Source of the DNA: an uncultured Eubacteriales bacterium
GTDB taxonomy: Bacteria > Bacillota > Clostridia > Oscillospirales > Oscillospiraceae
Length of the DNA stretch: 27,800 bases
Direction of reading: 5' to 3'
NCBI GenBank assembly: GCA_900545805.1
Contig: URAL01000022.1
Span: 1 to 27,800, forward strand
This document shows, one piece after another, positions 16,371 through 24,475 of this stretch; position 1 is the first letter of the stretch, and each line of letters starts with the position of its first letter. The notes beneath the pieces were generated by a model, which was not told the origin of the DNA, made no database searches, and worked only from the letters and a program-made list of their open reading frames with translations. Made by a program: the position numbers and the translations under genes.

Positions 16371-16411
16371 AAAATCACCCCACTAACAAGCTATGTCGAT
16401 GGGGTGATTTT
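16371..16411 (-). terminator. Hairpin after the aminotransferase gene that also covers the amidase ribosome binding site
   Basis: AAAATCACCCCA (16371-16382) and its perfect complement (16400-16411) flank a 17-base loop. On the minus strand the distal arm includes the GGGGTGA ribosome binding site of the amidase, and the TTTT runs directly into its GTG start. It could be a leaky terminator, a translation-control hairpin, or both. Confidence 0.55.
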
Positions 16412-16464
16412 TATATCAGGACTTCATTAATTATTTGATATAATACCCGTTTTGGGCAATTATA

Positions 16465-17655
16465 TCATTCGGTAACGAACTTTTCAAGTCGGTCAAGACC
16501 CTTCTCGATGTTTTCCATTGATGCTGCATATGACCAGCGGACGAAATTCTTCATGCCGAAGCCGGAGCACGGAACAACTGCAACAAGCGCCTTTTCAAGC
16601 AGCGCAACGGCAAAATCATCGTCATTTTCTATTAGCTTTCCGCCGAGCGTCTTGCCTACAAGCTTCTCGATGTTCATCATGACGTAGAATGCGCCGTTGG
16701 GCTTAATGCAGCTGACATCGGGGATGGAGTTTATGCGCTTTACGATATAATCGCGGCGCTCAAGGAAAGCAAGGCGCATTGCCTCTATACCCTCCTGGGG
16801 GCCGGTAAGCGCTTCAACGGACGCCCACTGGCTTATGGTGGACGGCGCGCCTGTAGAGTGGCTGAGGAAGTTGGACATTATCTTTGCAAGGGTCTTGTTT
16901 GCGGCGCAGTAGCCGACACGCCAGCCGGTCATCGCGTATGACTTGGATACGCCGTTAATGAGCAGCGTGCGCTCCTTGACATCTTCACCGAGGCTTGCAA
17001 TACTCGTAAACTCTATTCCATCATAAATGAGCTGATAGTAGATCTCGTCGGCGAGGATATAGAGATCGTGCTTTACGCAGACATCGGCGATTGCACTGAG
17101 CTCGTCCTTGGAATATATCATACCGGTGGGGTTCGAGGGGTTATTGAGCATGAGGCACTTGGTTTTATCGGTGATGGCTGCCTCAAGCTGCTCGGCAGTG
17201 ATTTTAAAATTCTGCTTCTCACCTGCTTCGACTATAATAGGCGTACCGCCGACCATACGTACCATTTCATAATAGCTGACCCAGAACGGAGCGGGAATTA
17301 TGATCTCATCACCGGGATTGGTAATCGCCGCGAGGGCAATGTAGACACTGTGCTTTGCGCCGCTGGCAACGACTATCTGCGTGTAATCATAGTCAACTCC
17401 GCAGTCCTCTTTAAGTCTCTGAGCTATGGCCTTTCTCAGCGGAATTATGCCTGCTGCCGGAGTGTACTTTGTCTTACCGTCGCAAATGGCCTTGATACCG
17501 GCCATATTAATGTTGTCCGGAGTATTAAAATCAGGTTCGCCCGTGCCAAAGCCCACAACGTCAAGTCCGTCAGCTTTCATCTGCTTTGCAAGGCTGTCTA
17601 CCGCGAGAGTAGTCGATGCTCGAACTGCTTCTGCAATTTTAGATACTGGTTTCAT
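16465..17655 (-). CDS. Aspartate aminotransferase, class I PLP-dependent
   Basis: This 396-residue cytoplasmic transaminase belongs to the AspC/AspB-like subgroup I-gamma. The PLP lysine is K238 in GVSKSYAMTGWRVGY. Other landmarks are GTGEPDFNTP (37-46), the substrate-loop NNPSNPTG (171-178), ADEIYY (202-207) and the substrate-carboxylate arginine in NFVRWSYA near the C-terminus. The sequence fits aspartate with 2-oxoglutarate, but related enzymes use other amino acids. ATG 17655 follows GGAGGTG by about 7 bases. It is transcribed from its own promoter. Confidence 0.92.
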   Translation of the reverse strand: MKPVSKIAEAVRASTTLAVDSLAKQMKADGLDVVGFGTGEPDFNTPDNINMAGIKAICDGKTKYTPAAGIIPLRKAIAQRLKEDCGVDYDYTQIVVASGAKHSVYIALAAITNPGDEIIIPAPFWVSYYEMVRMVGGTPIIVEAGEKQNFKITAEQLEAAITDKTKCLMLNNPSNPTGMIYSKDELSAIADVCVKHDLYILADEIYYQLIYDGIEFTSIASLGEDVKERTLLINGVSKSYAMTGWRVGYCAANKTLAKIMSNFLSHSTGAPSTISQWASVEALTGPQEGIEAMRLAFLERRDYIVKRINSIPDVSCIKPNGAFYVMMNIEKLVGKTLGGKLIENDDDFAVALLEKALVAVVPCSGFGMKNFVRWSYAASMENIEKGLDRLEKFVTE

Positions 17656-17683
17656 TGTAAGTCACCTCCGTAAGAATAAAAAT

Positions 17684-17712
17684 ATTATAACTGCAAATAA
17701 ATGCTTTTTCAA
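17684..17712 (-). promoter_or_regulatory. Candidate sigma-A promoter of the aminotransferase gene
   Basis: On the minus strand TTGAAA (17707-17712), a 17-base spacer and a perfect TATAAT (17684-17689) precede the aminotransferase start by about 30 bases. Confidence 0.75.
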
Positions 17713-17772
17713 TAATTAATTTAGATAAATATGCAACTGATTTTCATCTGATTATGAACAAACAAGCATTAA

Positions 17773-17806
17773 AACGCGAAGTGTGTGGCTTTTCACACTT
17801 CGCGTT
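17773..17806 (-). terminator. Terminator after spoIVA
   Basis: A perfect 13-bp stem (17773-17785 with 17794-17806) with an 8-base loop lies 4 bases past the spoIVA stop and is followed on the minus strand by TTTTAATG. Confidence 0.88.
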
Positions 17807-17810
17807 GATT

Positions 17811-19289
17811 CTACAGCAGGATGCAGATAAGCGTTCCCCTGCCCTCATTTATTATTCTTTGCAGCGTTTCCTGAAGCTTCGCTCTCGCGTTCGGCGGCAG
17901 GCTCGTAAGGCGTTCGGTTATTGCATTTTGCGCTATTTCATACAACGGCTGACCGAATATGTTCGACTCCCAAAGCCTGCTCATATCTCCCTCAAAGCCC
18001 TGTAGAAGGAAGCTGATTATTTCCTCGGACGCTCCGTCTCCGCCGATCGACGGCGTTACCGCCGCCTCAACTCCGGTCTTAAGCATATGTATGGCAGGTG
18101 CACGTGCCTTGAGCTTCACAGCGTACTTGCCGCCTTGTTTTACGAGCTGAGGCTCATCTATCTGAAGGTCATCCGGCTGCGGCATCACAACACCATACCC
18201 CGTTTGACGGACAGAAGTCAAGGCGTCTTTTATCTTATCATATTCCTGCTTCACCTGTCCGAGCTCTCGCAAAACCTTCACGAGTCCTCCGTCGTCAGAG
18301 ATATCTATACCCGATTCCGTACTTATAAGTTTATAGTAAAGTGTGCGAGGCATATCTATTACTACATTTATAGTACCGCTACCCATATCGCTGCTTTCTA
18401 TATATGCATCATCTATCATATCTAATTCTGATATTTGCGCCAGCATACCGCTTATGTCACTAACACGAGTCAATCCGCTTGATAAGCACGTCAGCTGTTT
18501 GTAAAGCTCGCTTTTCATCTCACTTTTACAGTCGACAGCGCTGAACCATTCAGGTAGTCGAATAGACAATTCGCTAAGCGGAAACTGCCCCAGCACCTTT
18601 CGCATTATTTCGCATATATCGTTCTCACTTAGAGTTTGACAGTTTACTCTTATGCACGGAGCGTCATATTCCTCATTTAGCCGCCCGGCAAGCTCTGTTG
18701 TGTACTCTGACTCGGGCTTAGTACTGTTAAGAAGGATAACAAACGGTTTGCCTATGCTTTTGAGCTCAGTGATGACCCGTTTTTCGGGCTCCTCATATGC
18801 CTCGCGCTCAATATCACATATACTGCCATCCGTAGTTATGACAAGGCCGATGGTAGAGTGATCGCAAATCACCTTATGCGTGCCCGATTCGGCGGCCTCG
18901 GTCATTGTTACCTCGTGATCAAACCATGGCGTCGTAACAAGTCTCTCACTGCCGTCTTCAAACCTCCCCGAAGCACCGGGTACCATGTAGCCTACGCAAT
19001 CGACCATTCGAACCATACATGTCGTCTCGTCGCCAAGGCGGATCTCCACGGCTTCTTCCGGGACAAATTTGGGTTCGGCAGTCATTATTGTTCTTCCCGA
19101 TCCGCTTTGCGGCAGCTCATCACGGGCACGCTCTCTTGCATACTCATCCTCGATATTCGGGATGACCAGCATATCCATAAAGCGCTTTATAAAAGTAGAT
19201 TTGCCGGTTCTGACCGGACCGACAACGCCGATCATAACAGCGCCTCCGGTCCTTGCGGCAATATCTTTGTAAATATCAGAATTAGTCAT
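17811..19289 (-). CDS. spoIVA: Stage IV sporulation protein A, spore coat morphogenetic ATPase
   Basis: SpoIVA polymerises, with ATP hydrolysis, on the outer forespore membrane to form the basement layer of the spore coat. The 492-residue length is typical. The N-terminal TRAFAC-type ATPase domain contains Walker A GPVRTGKS (24-31), MVDCVGYMVPGA, and CDHSTIGLVITTDGS. The middle and the alpha/beta C-terminal domain (ending in GTLICILL) follow the family pattern. ATG 19289 follows GGAGG. A sequence very close to the sigma-E consensus lies about 35 bases upstream, matching the known mother-cell control of spoIVA. The gene is monocistronic by the terminator after it. Confidence 0.97.
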   Translation of the reverse strand: MTNSDIYKDIAARTGGAVMIGVVGPVRTGKSTFIKRFMDMLVIPNIEDEYARERARDELPQSGSGRTIMTAEPKFVPEEAVEIRLGDETTCMVRMVDCVGYMVPGASGRFEDGSERLVTTPWFDHEVTMTEAAESGTHKVICDHSTIGLVITTDGSICDIEREAYEEPEKRVITELKSIGKPFVILLNSTKPESEYTTELAGRLNEEYDAPCIRVNCQTLSENDICEIMRKVLGQFPLSELSIRLPEWFSAVDCKSEMKSELYKQLTCLSSGLTRVSDISGMLAQISELDMIDDAYIESSDMGSGTINVVIDMPRTLYYKLISTESGIDISDDGGLVKVLRELGQVKQEYDKIKDALTSVRQTGYGVVMPQPDDLQIDEPQLVKQGGKYAVKLKARAPAIHMLKTGVEAAVTPSIGGDGASEEIISFLLQGFEGDMSRLWESNIFGQPLYEIAQNAITERLTSLPPNARAKLQETLQRIINEGRGTLICILL

Positions 19290-19322
19290 ATAAAAAACCT
19301 CCGCAGCTTTCTCGTTTGTACG

Positions 19323-19352
19323 AGTTTATGAGCCGCAGAGGACAAATATTAC
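19323..19352 (-). promoter_or_regulatory. Sigma-E-type promoter of spoIVA
   Basis: On the minus strand GTAATATT (19345-19352) contains the -35 core ATATT. Exactly 14 bases separate it from CATAAACT (19323-19330), one mismatch from the CATACAnT -10. Spacing and sequence fit the B. subtilis sigma-E consensus. Confidence 0.75.
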
Positions 19353-19362
19353 TTATTGGAAA

Positions 19363-20157
19363 TCAGAAAAACCGAGCAGTCTGCACATGGACAGATGATA
19401 TTGCAAACTCAACATCGGTAAACGCGGCAGCAAGCTTATCCGCCAGCACCGGTACTATAACGTTTTCGGTGCAGAAGTGGTCGGCGTCAATGAGATTTAT
19501 GCCGAGCTCCTTAGCGTCAAGAAAACTGTTGTATTTTATATCGCTTGTAACATAGGTATCACATCCTGCACTGACAGCATCCATAAGGCTCGATCCCCCG
19601 GCACCGCCCATTACTGCAAGCTTTTTTACGGGCCTTCCTGCATAATGATATCTCAGTCCGTTAGCTTTCAAAGCCGCCTTGCACAGCTTGAGAAAGCTCT
19701 CAAACTGCATTGGATGGTCAAGCATCCCAATCCTTCCGCAGCCGACAGCATTTCCGTGTTCATTGATTCCGCACGGCTCGAGCCAGCGCTGCGGATATAT
19801 CTCCAAAGCCGCCATAAGTGCGTCATTCACGCCTCCCTCTGCTATATCGAGGTTTGTGTGCATACATATTGCGGATATATTATTGCGCACAAGTTCTATT
19901 ATTTTTCGTCCGACAAGATCATCGGCGGTTACGCTCTTCACAGCTCCGAAAATTATCGGATGATGCGATACGATGAGATCCGCGCCAAAGCAAGCGGCCT
20001 CGTCAATAACTTCATCCGTTATGTCGAGTGAGACAAGGCATTTTGAAACACTCTGCGTTGCATCGCCGACAAGCAGGCCTACATTGTCAAAGTCCATTTT
20101 CAGCGATACCGGGGCGAGCTTGTTTAAGTATTCAAAAACTTCTACGACCTTAACCAT
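19363..20157 (-). CDS. Nif3-like dinuclear metal centre protein (YqfO family)
   Basis: This is a 264-residue member of the Nif3/DUF34 family of toroidal hexamers with a two-metal site. The metal motifs are visible: SHHP (64-67), HTNLD (100-104) and DHFCTE near the C-terminus. It is the short form without the PII-like insertion that lengthens B. subtilis YqfO to about 370 residues. The family is sometimes annotated as GTP cyclohydrolase 1 type 2, but its role is not settled. Its start overlaps the trmK stop by 8 bases, the same pairing seen as yqfN-yqfO in B. subtilis. Confidence 0.93.
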   Translation of the reverse strand: MVKVVEVFEYLNKLAPVSLKMDFDNVGLLVGDATQSVSKCLVSLDITDEVIDEAACFGADLIVSHHPIIFGAVKSVTADDLVGRKIIELVRNNISAICMHTNLDIAEGGVNDALMAALEIYPQRWLEPCGINEHGNAVGCGRIGMLDHPMQFESFLKLCKAALKANGLRYHYAGRPVKKLAVMGGAGGSSLMDAVSAGCDTYVTSDIKYNSFLDAKELGINLIDADHFCTENVIVPVLADKLAAAFTDVEFAISSVHVQTARFF

Positions 20158-20851
20158 TTTCCGCTCCTTTCATCTGCTCCAGCTCACATATCATATTTTC
20201 AATTAACGTTTTCCAAGCGTCAAGCGAGGCGTCAGATGCGTTTTCCAGTCCTTTCACGGCTGATTTAAAGCGCTTAATATGCTTATCGATGACCGCGTCA
20301 AAGTACGGTGAGTCTTTTACAAGCTCGTACTTTCCGACGTAGAGCTCTGCGTCCTTGTACCTCGTGCTTTCACCGGGCTCGGCGCATATGATCTGACATA
20401 AAACGGCATTATCTTTAATGTATGACTCTTTTGTTATGCAAAAGCCGTTGTTAACGAGCCAATATCTGAGGATCTCCGGCTTTGTTACCGGATGCAGAAT
20501 GAGCTTATAGTCGCTGCGCTCCTCCCATTCCGGTATATCATATAAGCCGCGGTCAAGGATGCCGGTGATCGTGTCTCCGCCCATCCCCGCGACTATAACG
20601 GTGTCTACCATGCTGCCGTCTATGCCGTCGAGTCCATTGCAAAGCACAAGCTCAACATCGTCAATTCCGGCCTCATACAGGCCGCGCTGCGCCTTTTTAA
20701 GAGGCCCTTCGTTTATATCACAGGCTGCAATATAGCCATTATATCCGCCGCGTCGGAGCATGATAGGCAATATCGCATGATCAGTGCCTATATCGGCAAT
20801 GCCGCGTCCTCCGGAGGCCATAGACGCTATAAATTCAAGTCTGCTGCTCAT
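20150..20851 (-). CDS. trmK: tRNA (adenine(22)-N1)-methyltransferase TrmK
   Basis: TrmK methylates N1 of A22 in bacterial tRNAs, using S-adenosylmethionine. The 233-residue protein shows the SAM-binding Rossmann motif ADIGTDHAILP (about 19-29), CDINEGPL after strand 2 and VAGMGGDTI in the catalytic region, followed by the coiled-coil-like C-terminal helices. ATG 20851 follows GGAGAGG. The gene overlaps the Nif3-like gene downstream by 8 bases, so translation is coupled. Confidence 0.93.
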   Translation of the reverse strand: MSSRLEFIASMASGGRGIADIGTDHAILPIMLRRGGYNGYIAACDINEGPLKKAQRGLYEAGIDDVELVLCNGLDGIDGSMVDTVIVAGMGGDTITGILDRGLYDIPEWEERSDYKLILHPVTKPEILRYWLVNNGFCITKESYIKDNAVLCQIICAEPGESTRYKDAELYVGKYELVKDSPYFDAVIDKHIKRFKSAVKGLENASDASLDAWKTLIENMICELEQMKGAENG

Positions 20852-20871
20852 AAAACCTCTCCATATACGAC

Positions 20872-20896
20872 GAAAAGCCGGGTGCCCCGGCTTTTC
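20872..20896 (-). terminator. Terminator after the DUF1858 gene
   Basis: GAAAAGCCGGG (20872-20882) pairs perfectly with CCCGGCTTTTC (20886-20896) across a 3-base loop. It lies between the DUF1858 gene and trmK and ends in TTTTC on the minus strand. Confidence 0.82.
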
Positions 20897-20908
20897 ACTT
20901 AGTGCTTT

Positions 20909-21127
20909 TTACAGAGCCAACAGATATGCCTTGAGCTCAACGATGAACTCGTCAGGATCAACACCGTGTGCGGCGCAAGCCTGCTCAAGACTCTCAGAGG
21001 TGGCTAAGGCGCAGCCGAGGCAGTGCATGCCGAGCTCCTGGAATTTAGGCATCGCTTCGGGGAAATTGGTCAGTATCTCTGAAATAATGGTTTCTCTGTT
21101 GATGTCCATAATCTTAAGCATTTCCAT
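20909..21127 (-). CDS. DUF1858 domain protein (redox-disulfide type)
   Basis: This 72-residue cytoplasmic protein matches the DUF1858 domain, found alone or attached to hybrid-cluster and other redox proteins. The segment ILTNFPEAMPKFQELGMHCLGCALATSESLEQACAAHGVD carries the conserved CxxC (CLGC, about 37-40). Such small proteins are thought to bind or exchange thiols, but no function is established. ATG 21127 has GGAG about 10 bases upstream. Terminators lie on both sides, so it is probably transcribed alone. Confidence 0.85.
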   Translation of the reverse strand: MEMLKIMDINRETIISEILTNFPEAMPKFQELGMHCLGCALATSESLEQACAAHGVDPDEFIVELKAYLLAL

Positions 21128-21168
21128 TGTTTATATCTCCAATCATAAGATTTAGCAAAATAAAGAAC

Positions 21169-21189
21169 GGGACGTCAGGAGGACGCCCC
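21169..21189 (-). terminator. Terminator after the zinc-ribbon gene
   Basis: On the minus strand GGGGCGTC pairs with GACGTCCC (8 bp, one G-U) around a 5-base loop. The tail GTTCTTTATTTTGCT follows. This lies 24 bases past the stop of the zinc-ribbon gene. Confidence 0.7.
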
Positions 21190-21213
21190 ACTCTATACCT
21201 GCGGCCGAGAGCC

Positions 21214-21492
21214 TCAGGCCTGTTCCTTCATCTTTGCAAAGCATTCGCTGCAGTATACGGGACGATCGGACTTGGGCTCAAAGGGAACCTTCGCCTCGCC
21301 GCCGCAAGCTGCGCAAACTGCGGTGAAGAACTCACGGGGACCGCGTGCTGCGTTTTTGCGAGCGTCACGGCATGCCTTGCAGCGCTGGGGCTCGTTCTGG
21401 AAGCCGCGCTCTGCATAGAATTCCTGCTCGCCTGCGGAGAACACGAACTCCTGACCACATTCTTTGCAAATTAAGGTCTTGTCTTCGTACAT
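21214..21492 (-). CDS. Small protein with two zinc-ribbon-like CxxC modules
   Basis: This 92-residue protein has eight paired cysteines in two modules: CKECG (about 9-13) with CKAC (about 38-41), and CAACG (about 60-64) with CSEC (about 81-84). The first half matches the 'probable zinc-ribbon' family (LxCKECGQEFVFSAGEQEFYAERGF), common and uncharacterised in Clostridia. It probably binds two zinc ions. A nucleic-acid or protein-binding role is possible but not shown. ATG 21492 has AGAGGA upstream. Confidence 0.85.
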   Translation of the reverse strand: MYEDKTLICKECGQEFVFSAGEQEFYAERGFQNEPQRCKACRDARKNAARGPREFFTAVCAACGGEAKVPFEPKSDRPVYCSECFAKMKEQA

Positions 21493-21538
21493 TGTAAATC
21501 CTCTCTTTGAAAATCTCGCCTGTCGGCTTTTATATGCG

Positions 21539-22168
21539 TCAGCTATTGCTGATATCGCCTGATTTAAGCATTTGCGCTGTTTTGCGCCTTATCCTTTGTA
21601 TTGCATTATCAACAGCCTTGTCGCCCTTGCCGGTGAGCTTGGCTATTTCTTTATAGCTGAGCCCTTCAAGATAATAGGTTAAAACCGACCTTTCATATTT
21701 TGAAAGCATGTTGACCAAGGATAAATATAATTGTTCTGTGTACTTTTTGTTCTCTCTTGCCAGAACCTGCTCTTCAGGAGATTTCTGAAAAAATTCAGCG
21801 CATGTAACTGCCTGGGTCTGGGATTCATCTGAGAGTATCAACTCTAAAGGTACGCGATTGTTTAACGGATCATGTTTTAAGCTGGAAGCAGATTTGACTG
21901 CTGAGCGCAATCTGTTTCTTATGCACCATTCGGCAAAGGTCTTAAATGAGGCATTATAACCGGGCTTGTATCGCCTTACTGCCGAAAGCAGACCAAACAT
22001 TCCCTCCTGAATAAGATCCTCACTCTCTCCCCCCGCAAGGAACAGAGGGCGCGCGCAAACACGAACGAGGCGCATATATCGGGAAACAAGCTCTTCCTCG
22101 GCATTGCTGTCGCCCTCGGCGGCAAGCTTCTGTAAATCATTATCTTGTAAGCCGTCGTATAAAAACAT
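21539..22168 (-). CDS. sigH: RNA polymerase sigma factor SigH (Spo0H), stationary phase/sporulation
   Basis: Sigma-H directs early sporulation transcription. The 209-residue protein has region 2 (GESEDLIQEGMFGLLSAVRRYKPGYNASFKTFAEWCIRNRL) with the SFKTFAEWCI helix of SigH, then KHDPLN, and a region 4 helix-turn-helix (YLEGLSYKEIAKLTGKGDKAVDNAIQRIRRK). It lacks region 1.1, as expected. ATG 22168 has a modest ribosome binding site (GGAAG lies about 15 bases upstream). The gene has its own promoter, overlapped by a palindrome. Its identity as SigH rather than another sigma-70 paralogue rests on these motifs. Confidence 0.88.
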   Translation of the reverse strand: MFLYDGLQDNDLQKLAAEGDSNAEEELVSRYMRLVRVCARPLFLAGGESEDLIQEGMFGLLSAVRRYKPGYNASFKTFAEWCIRNRLRSAVKSASSLKHDPLNNRVPLELILSDESQTQAVTCAEFFQKSPEEQVLARENKKYTEQLYLSLVNMLSKYERSVLTYYLEGLSYKEIAKLTGKGDKAVDNAIQRIRRKTAQMLKSGDISNS

Positions 22169-22189
22169 ATAAAACCACTTTTACTTCCA

Positions 22190-22205
22190 ACTATACTAGT
22201 ATAGT
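22190..22205. promoter_or_regulatory. Perfect 16-base palindrome, candidate operator in the sigH promoter
   Basis: ACTATACTAGTATAGT is identical to its own reverse complement. It overlaps the predicted -10 and start region of sigH, a position suited to repression, but no regulator is identified. Confidence 0.5.
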
Positions 22206-22230
22206 ATATATCATTTTTGTTGAAAGTCAA
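22203..22230 (-). promoter_or_regulatory. Candidate promoter of sigH
   Basis: On the minus strand TTGACT (22225-22230) and TATACT (22203-22208) are 16 bases apart. This is a sigma-A-like promoter with a start near 22196, inside the palindrome. Confidence 0.6.
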
Positions 22231-22274
22231 TATAATTACAGCGAAAAAACACCGAAATTTCAAAAATTCAGAGC

Positions 22275-23318
22275 CTATATGTCTATTTCCTGCTGCCCGA
22301 GCTGCTGTATGCCCAGATGCTCATAGGTTTTCCGCGTTACACAACGGCCGCGCGGTGTGCGTGTAAGAAATCCCTGCTGGAGAAGATACGGCTCGTAGAC
22401 ATCTTCAAGCGTGACGGAATCTTCATTTATAGTCGCTGCCAGCGTCTCAAGTCCGACGGGCCCGCCGTTATAAAACTCGATTATGCTGCGAAGCATCCTT
22501 CTGTCGAGAGCATCAAGACCGCTTTTATCGACCTCAAGGCGCGATAGCGCCATATCGGCAACATCCTTGGTTATCACGCCGTCCGCTCTGACCTGCGCAA
22601 AGTCGCGCACACGGCGCAGCATCCTGTTTGCAATTCGCGGAGTTCCGCGAGAGCGTGACGCTATTTCAACAGCGCCGTCACGCTCTATTTCGATGCCGAG
22701 TATGTCGGAAGATCTCTCTATTATGCGTCTGAGCTCGTCGACGTTGTAAAGCTCCAGCCTTAGAGTAACGCCGAACCTGTCACGTAAGGGCGCCGTGAGC
22801 TGACCTGAACGCGTCGTTGCTCCAATGAGCGTGAACCTCGGAAGCTCAAGGTGCAGTGAGTTTGCCGACGGTCCCTTGCCCAGTATTATATCGATCGCAT
22901 AATCCTCCATGGCGGGATACAGTATCTCCTCGTATGCTCTGTTCAGCCTGTGTATCTCATCGACGAAAAGTATATCTCCCTCGTTGAGGTTTGTCAGCAT
23001 GGCAACAAGATCACCCGGCTTTTCTATCGCAGGACCCGAGGTTATGCGCATATTCACGCCCATCTCATTTGCTATAACAGCCGCGAGCGTAGTTTTGCCG
23101 AGTCCGGGGGGGCCGTGCAGCAGCACATGGTCGAGCGGCTCATTACGCAGGCGCGCAGCATCGATGAAAACGCTGAGATTATCCTTGGCCTTCTCCTGCC
23201 CTATATATTCGTTTATGGTTCTCGGTCTGAGGCTTCCCTCTCCAGCATCCTCCGGCAGTACCGAAGAGCTTGTTACCACGGGAGTCTCCTCAAGGCCTTC
23301 TGAAAAGTTGATGCTCAT
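22275..23318 (-). CDS. ruvB: Holliday junction branch-migration ATPase RuvB
   Basis: RuvB is the hexameric motor that, with RuvA, drives branch migration of Holliday junctions. The 347-residue protein has the N-terminal RPRTINEYIGQ, Walker A HGPPGLGKTT (about 64-73), Walker B LFVDEIHRL, sensor 1 IGATTR, and a C-terminal winged helix ending in QQGFLTRTPRGR. It starts 12 bases after the ruvA stop and is the last gene of ruvC-ruvA-ruvB. Confidence 0.97.
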   Translation of the reverse strand: MSINFSEGLEETPVVTSSSVLPEDAGEGSLRPRTINEYIGQEKAKDNLSVFIDAARLRNEPLDHVLLHGPPGLGKTTLAAVIANEMGVNMRITSGPAIEKPGDLVAMLTNLNEGDILFVDEIHRLNRAYEEILYPAMEDYAIDIILGKGPSANSLHLELPRFTLIGATTRSGQLTAPLRDRFGVTLRLELYNVDELRRIIERSSDILGIEIERDGAVEIASRSRGTPRIANRMLRRVRDFAQVRADGVITKDVADMALSRLEVDKSGLDALDRRMLRSIIEFYNGGPVGLETLAATINEDSVTLEDVYEPYLLQQGFLTRTPRGRCVTRKTYEHLGIQQLGQQEIDI

Positions 23319-23330
23319 TTGTTATTTCCT

Positions 23331-23933
23331 CTACATAAGGTTTTTTAGTGCCGCCTTGACTATCTGCTCGGTCTCCATATTGCTAATATCAATGCCCTTA
23401 AGCGAGGCGTTTATCTCTGCCGTACCGTAGCCGAGAACCATAAGAGCGGCAATGGCATCGCTTTTGCTCCTGCTGTCGGCGGCAGTCTGCGTCATCACTG
23501 CCGGCATCTCGGAAGCGGCAGAGCCGCCCATTTCCTTGGAAACCTTGTCCTTAAGCTCGAGTACAACGCGCTGCGCTATCTTTTTCCCGATGCCCTGAGC
23601 CGCGGTTATAGCCTTATAGTCACAGTTCATTACAGCCATTGCGAGCTCCTCCGGCGTTACGGCACACAGGATTGCCTGCGCCGCCTTCGGGCCTATGCCC
23701 GAAATGCTCAGCAGCATTTCAAAGCAGCGCTTTTCGCTGAGGGAGGCAAAGCCATAAAGCTCAAAGCTGTCCTCCTTTATGCACTCGGATATATACAGCT
23801 TTACTTTTTCATTGAGCTTCACGCGTGACAGTGTACTGCTTGTTGTATTGACGGCATAACCGACTCCGTTACAGTCAATAACGGCAAGGTTTAAATCAAT
23901 ATCCGAAACTACACCGCTTAAATGGTAGAACAC
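23331..23933 (-). CDS. ruvA: Holliday junction DNA-binding protein RuvA
   Basis: RuvA binds four-way junctions and loads RuvB. The 200-residue protein has the N-terminal OB domain (FYHLSGVV, VGYAVNTT), the helix-hairpin-helix motifs LLSISGIGPKAAQAIL and ITAAQGIGKKIAQRVVLELKDK, a flexible acidic linker and a C-terminal RuvB-binding domain (about 155-200). The start is a GTG at 23933, with AAGGA upstream. It overlaps the ruvC end by 16 bases, so translation is coupled. Confidence 0.96.
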   Translation of the reverse strand: MFYHLSGVVSDIDLNLAVIDCNGVGYAVNTTSSTLSRVKLNEKVKLYISECIKEDSFELYGFASLSEKRCFEMLLSISGIGPKAAQAILCAVTPEELAMAVMNCDYKAITAAQGIGKKIAQRVVLELKDKVSKEMGGSAASEMPAVMTQTAADSRSKSDAIAALMVLGYGTAEINASLKGIDISNMETEQIVKAALKNLM

Positions 23934-24433
23934 AGTCCTTCTTCTTCCTTTCGACTAAGTAGTGAGGTACTGCTGCGGGCATGGCATATAGCCAGTGCCG
24001 CAGCGTCGGCCGCATCATCGGGCTTTGGTGCCGACGGCAGGCTGAGTATGCGCTTTACCATCTCGATCACCTGATTTTTTTCCGCCCTGCCATAGCCGAC
24101 AACAGCCTGCTTGACCTGAAGCGGCGTGTATTCAAACACCCGAACTCCTGCGCGGTAAGCTGCAAGCAGTATGATACCTCGCGCATGTGCAACTGATATT
24201 CCGGTCGTAATATTTGTATTGAAAAAAAGCTCCTCAATCGACATGACATCCGGAGAAAACGTGCTTATGAGCTCATTCATATCGCAGAATATCCTGTCGA
24301 GCCTGCTTGAGAGCGAAGTATGCGCCGGAGTGCTTATAACGCCGCAGGTCACGAGTTTCATTTTGGCCTTGTCCGTATCCACTACCGAAAAGCCAACCGT
24401 GGCAAGCCCGGGGTCAATACCCAAGATACGCAT
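23918..24433 (-). CDS. ruvC: Holliday junction resolvase RuvC
   Basis: RuvC is the endonuclease that cuts Holliday junctions in complex with RuvAB. I start it at ATG 24433 (MRILGIDPG), because AGGA lies 10 bases upstream; a GTG at 24442 would sit directly on that site. This gives 171 residues. The acidic catalytic residues are recognisable: the aspartate of GIDPG, the glutamate of MSIEELFF, and the aspartates of KPDDAADAAALAICH. The KQAVVGYGRAEKNQV motif also fits. It heads ruvC-ruvA-ruvB, divergent from the ATP-grasp gene. Confidence 0.96.
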   Translation of the reverse strand: MRILGIDPGLATVGFSVVDTDKAKMKLVTCGVISTPAHTSLSSRLDRIFCDMNELISTFSPDVMSIEELFFNTNITTGISVAHARGIILLAAYRAGVRVFEYTPLQVKQAVVGYGRAEKNQVIEMVKRILSLPSAPKPDDAADAAALAICHARSSTSLLSRKEEEGLCSTI

Positions 24434-24475
24434 ATTTATCACATCCTATTTAGTGATTTTATCACAATGCCCCTC

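Noticed and set aside
17068..17673. 201-codon plus-strand open frame opposite the aminotransferase
   Set aside because: It has no family resemblance, lies fully antisense to a conserved enzyme, and runs over that gene's start region.
22909..23430. 173-codon plus-strand open frame opposite ruvB and ruvA
   Set aside because: It is antisense to two conserved genes and serine-rich in the manner of reverse frames.
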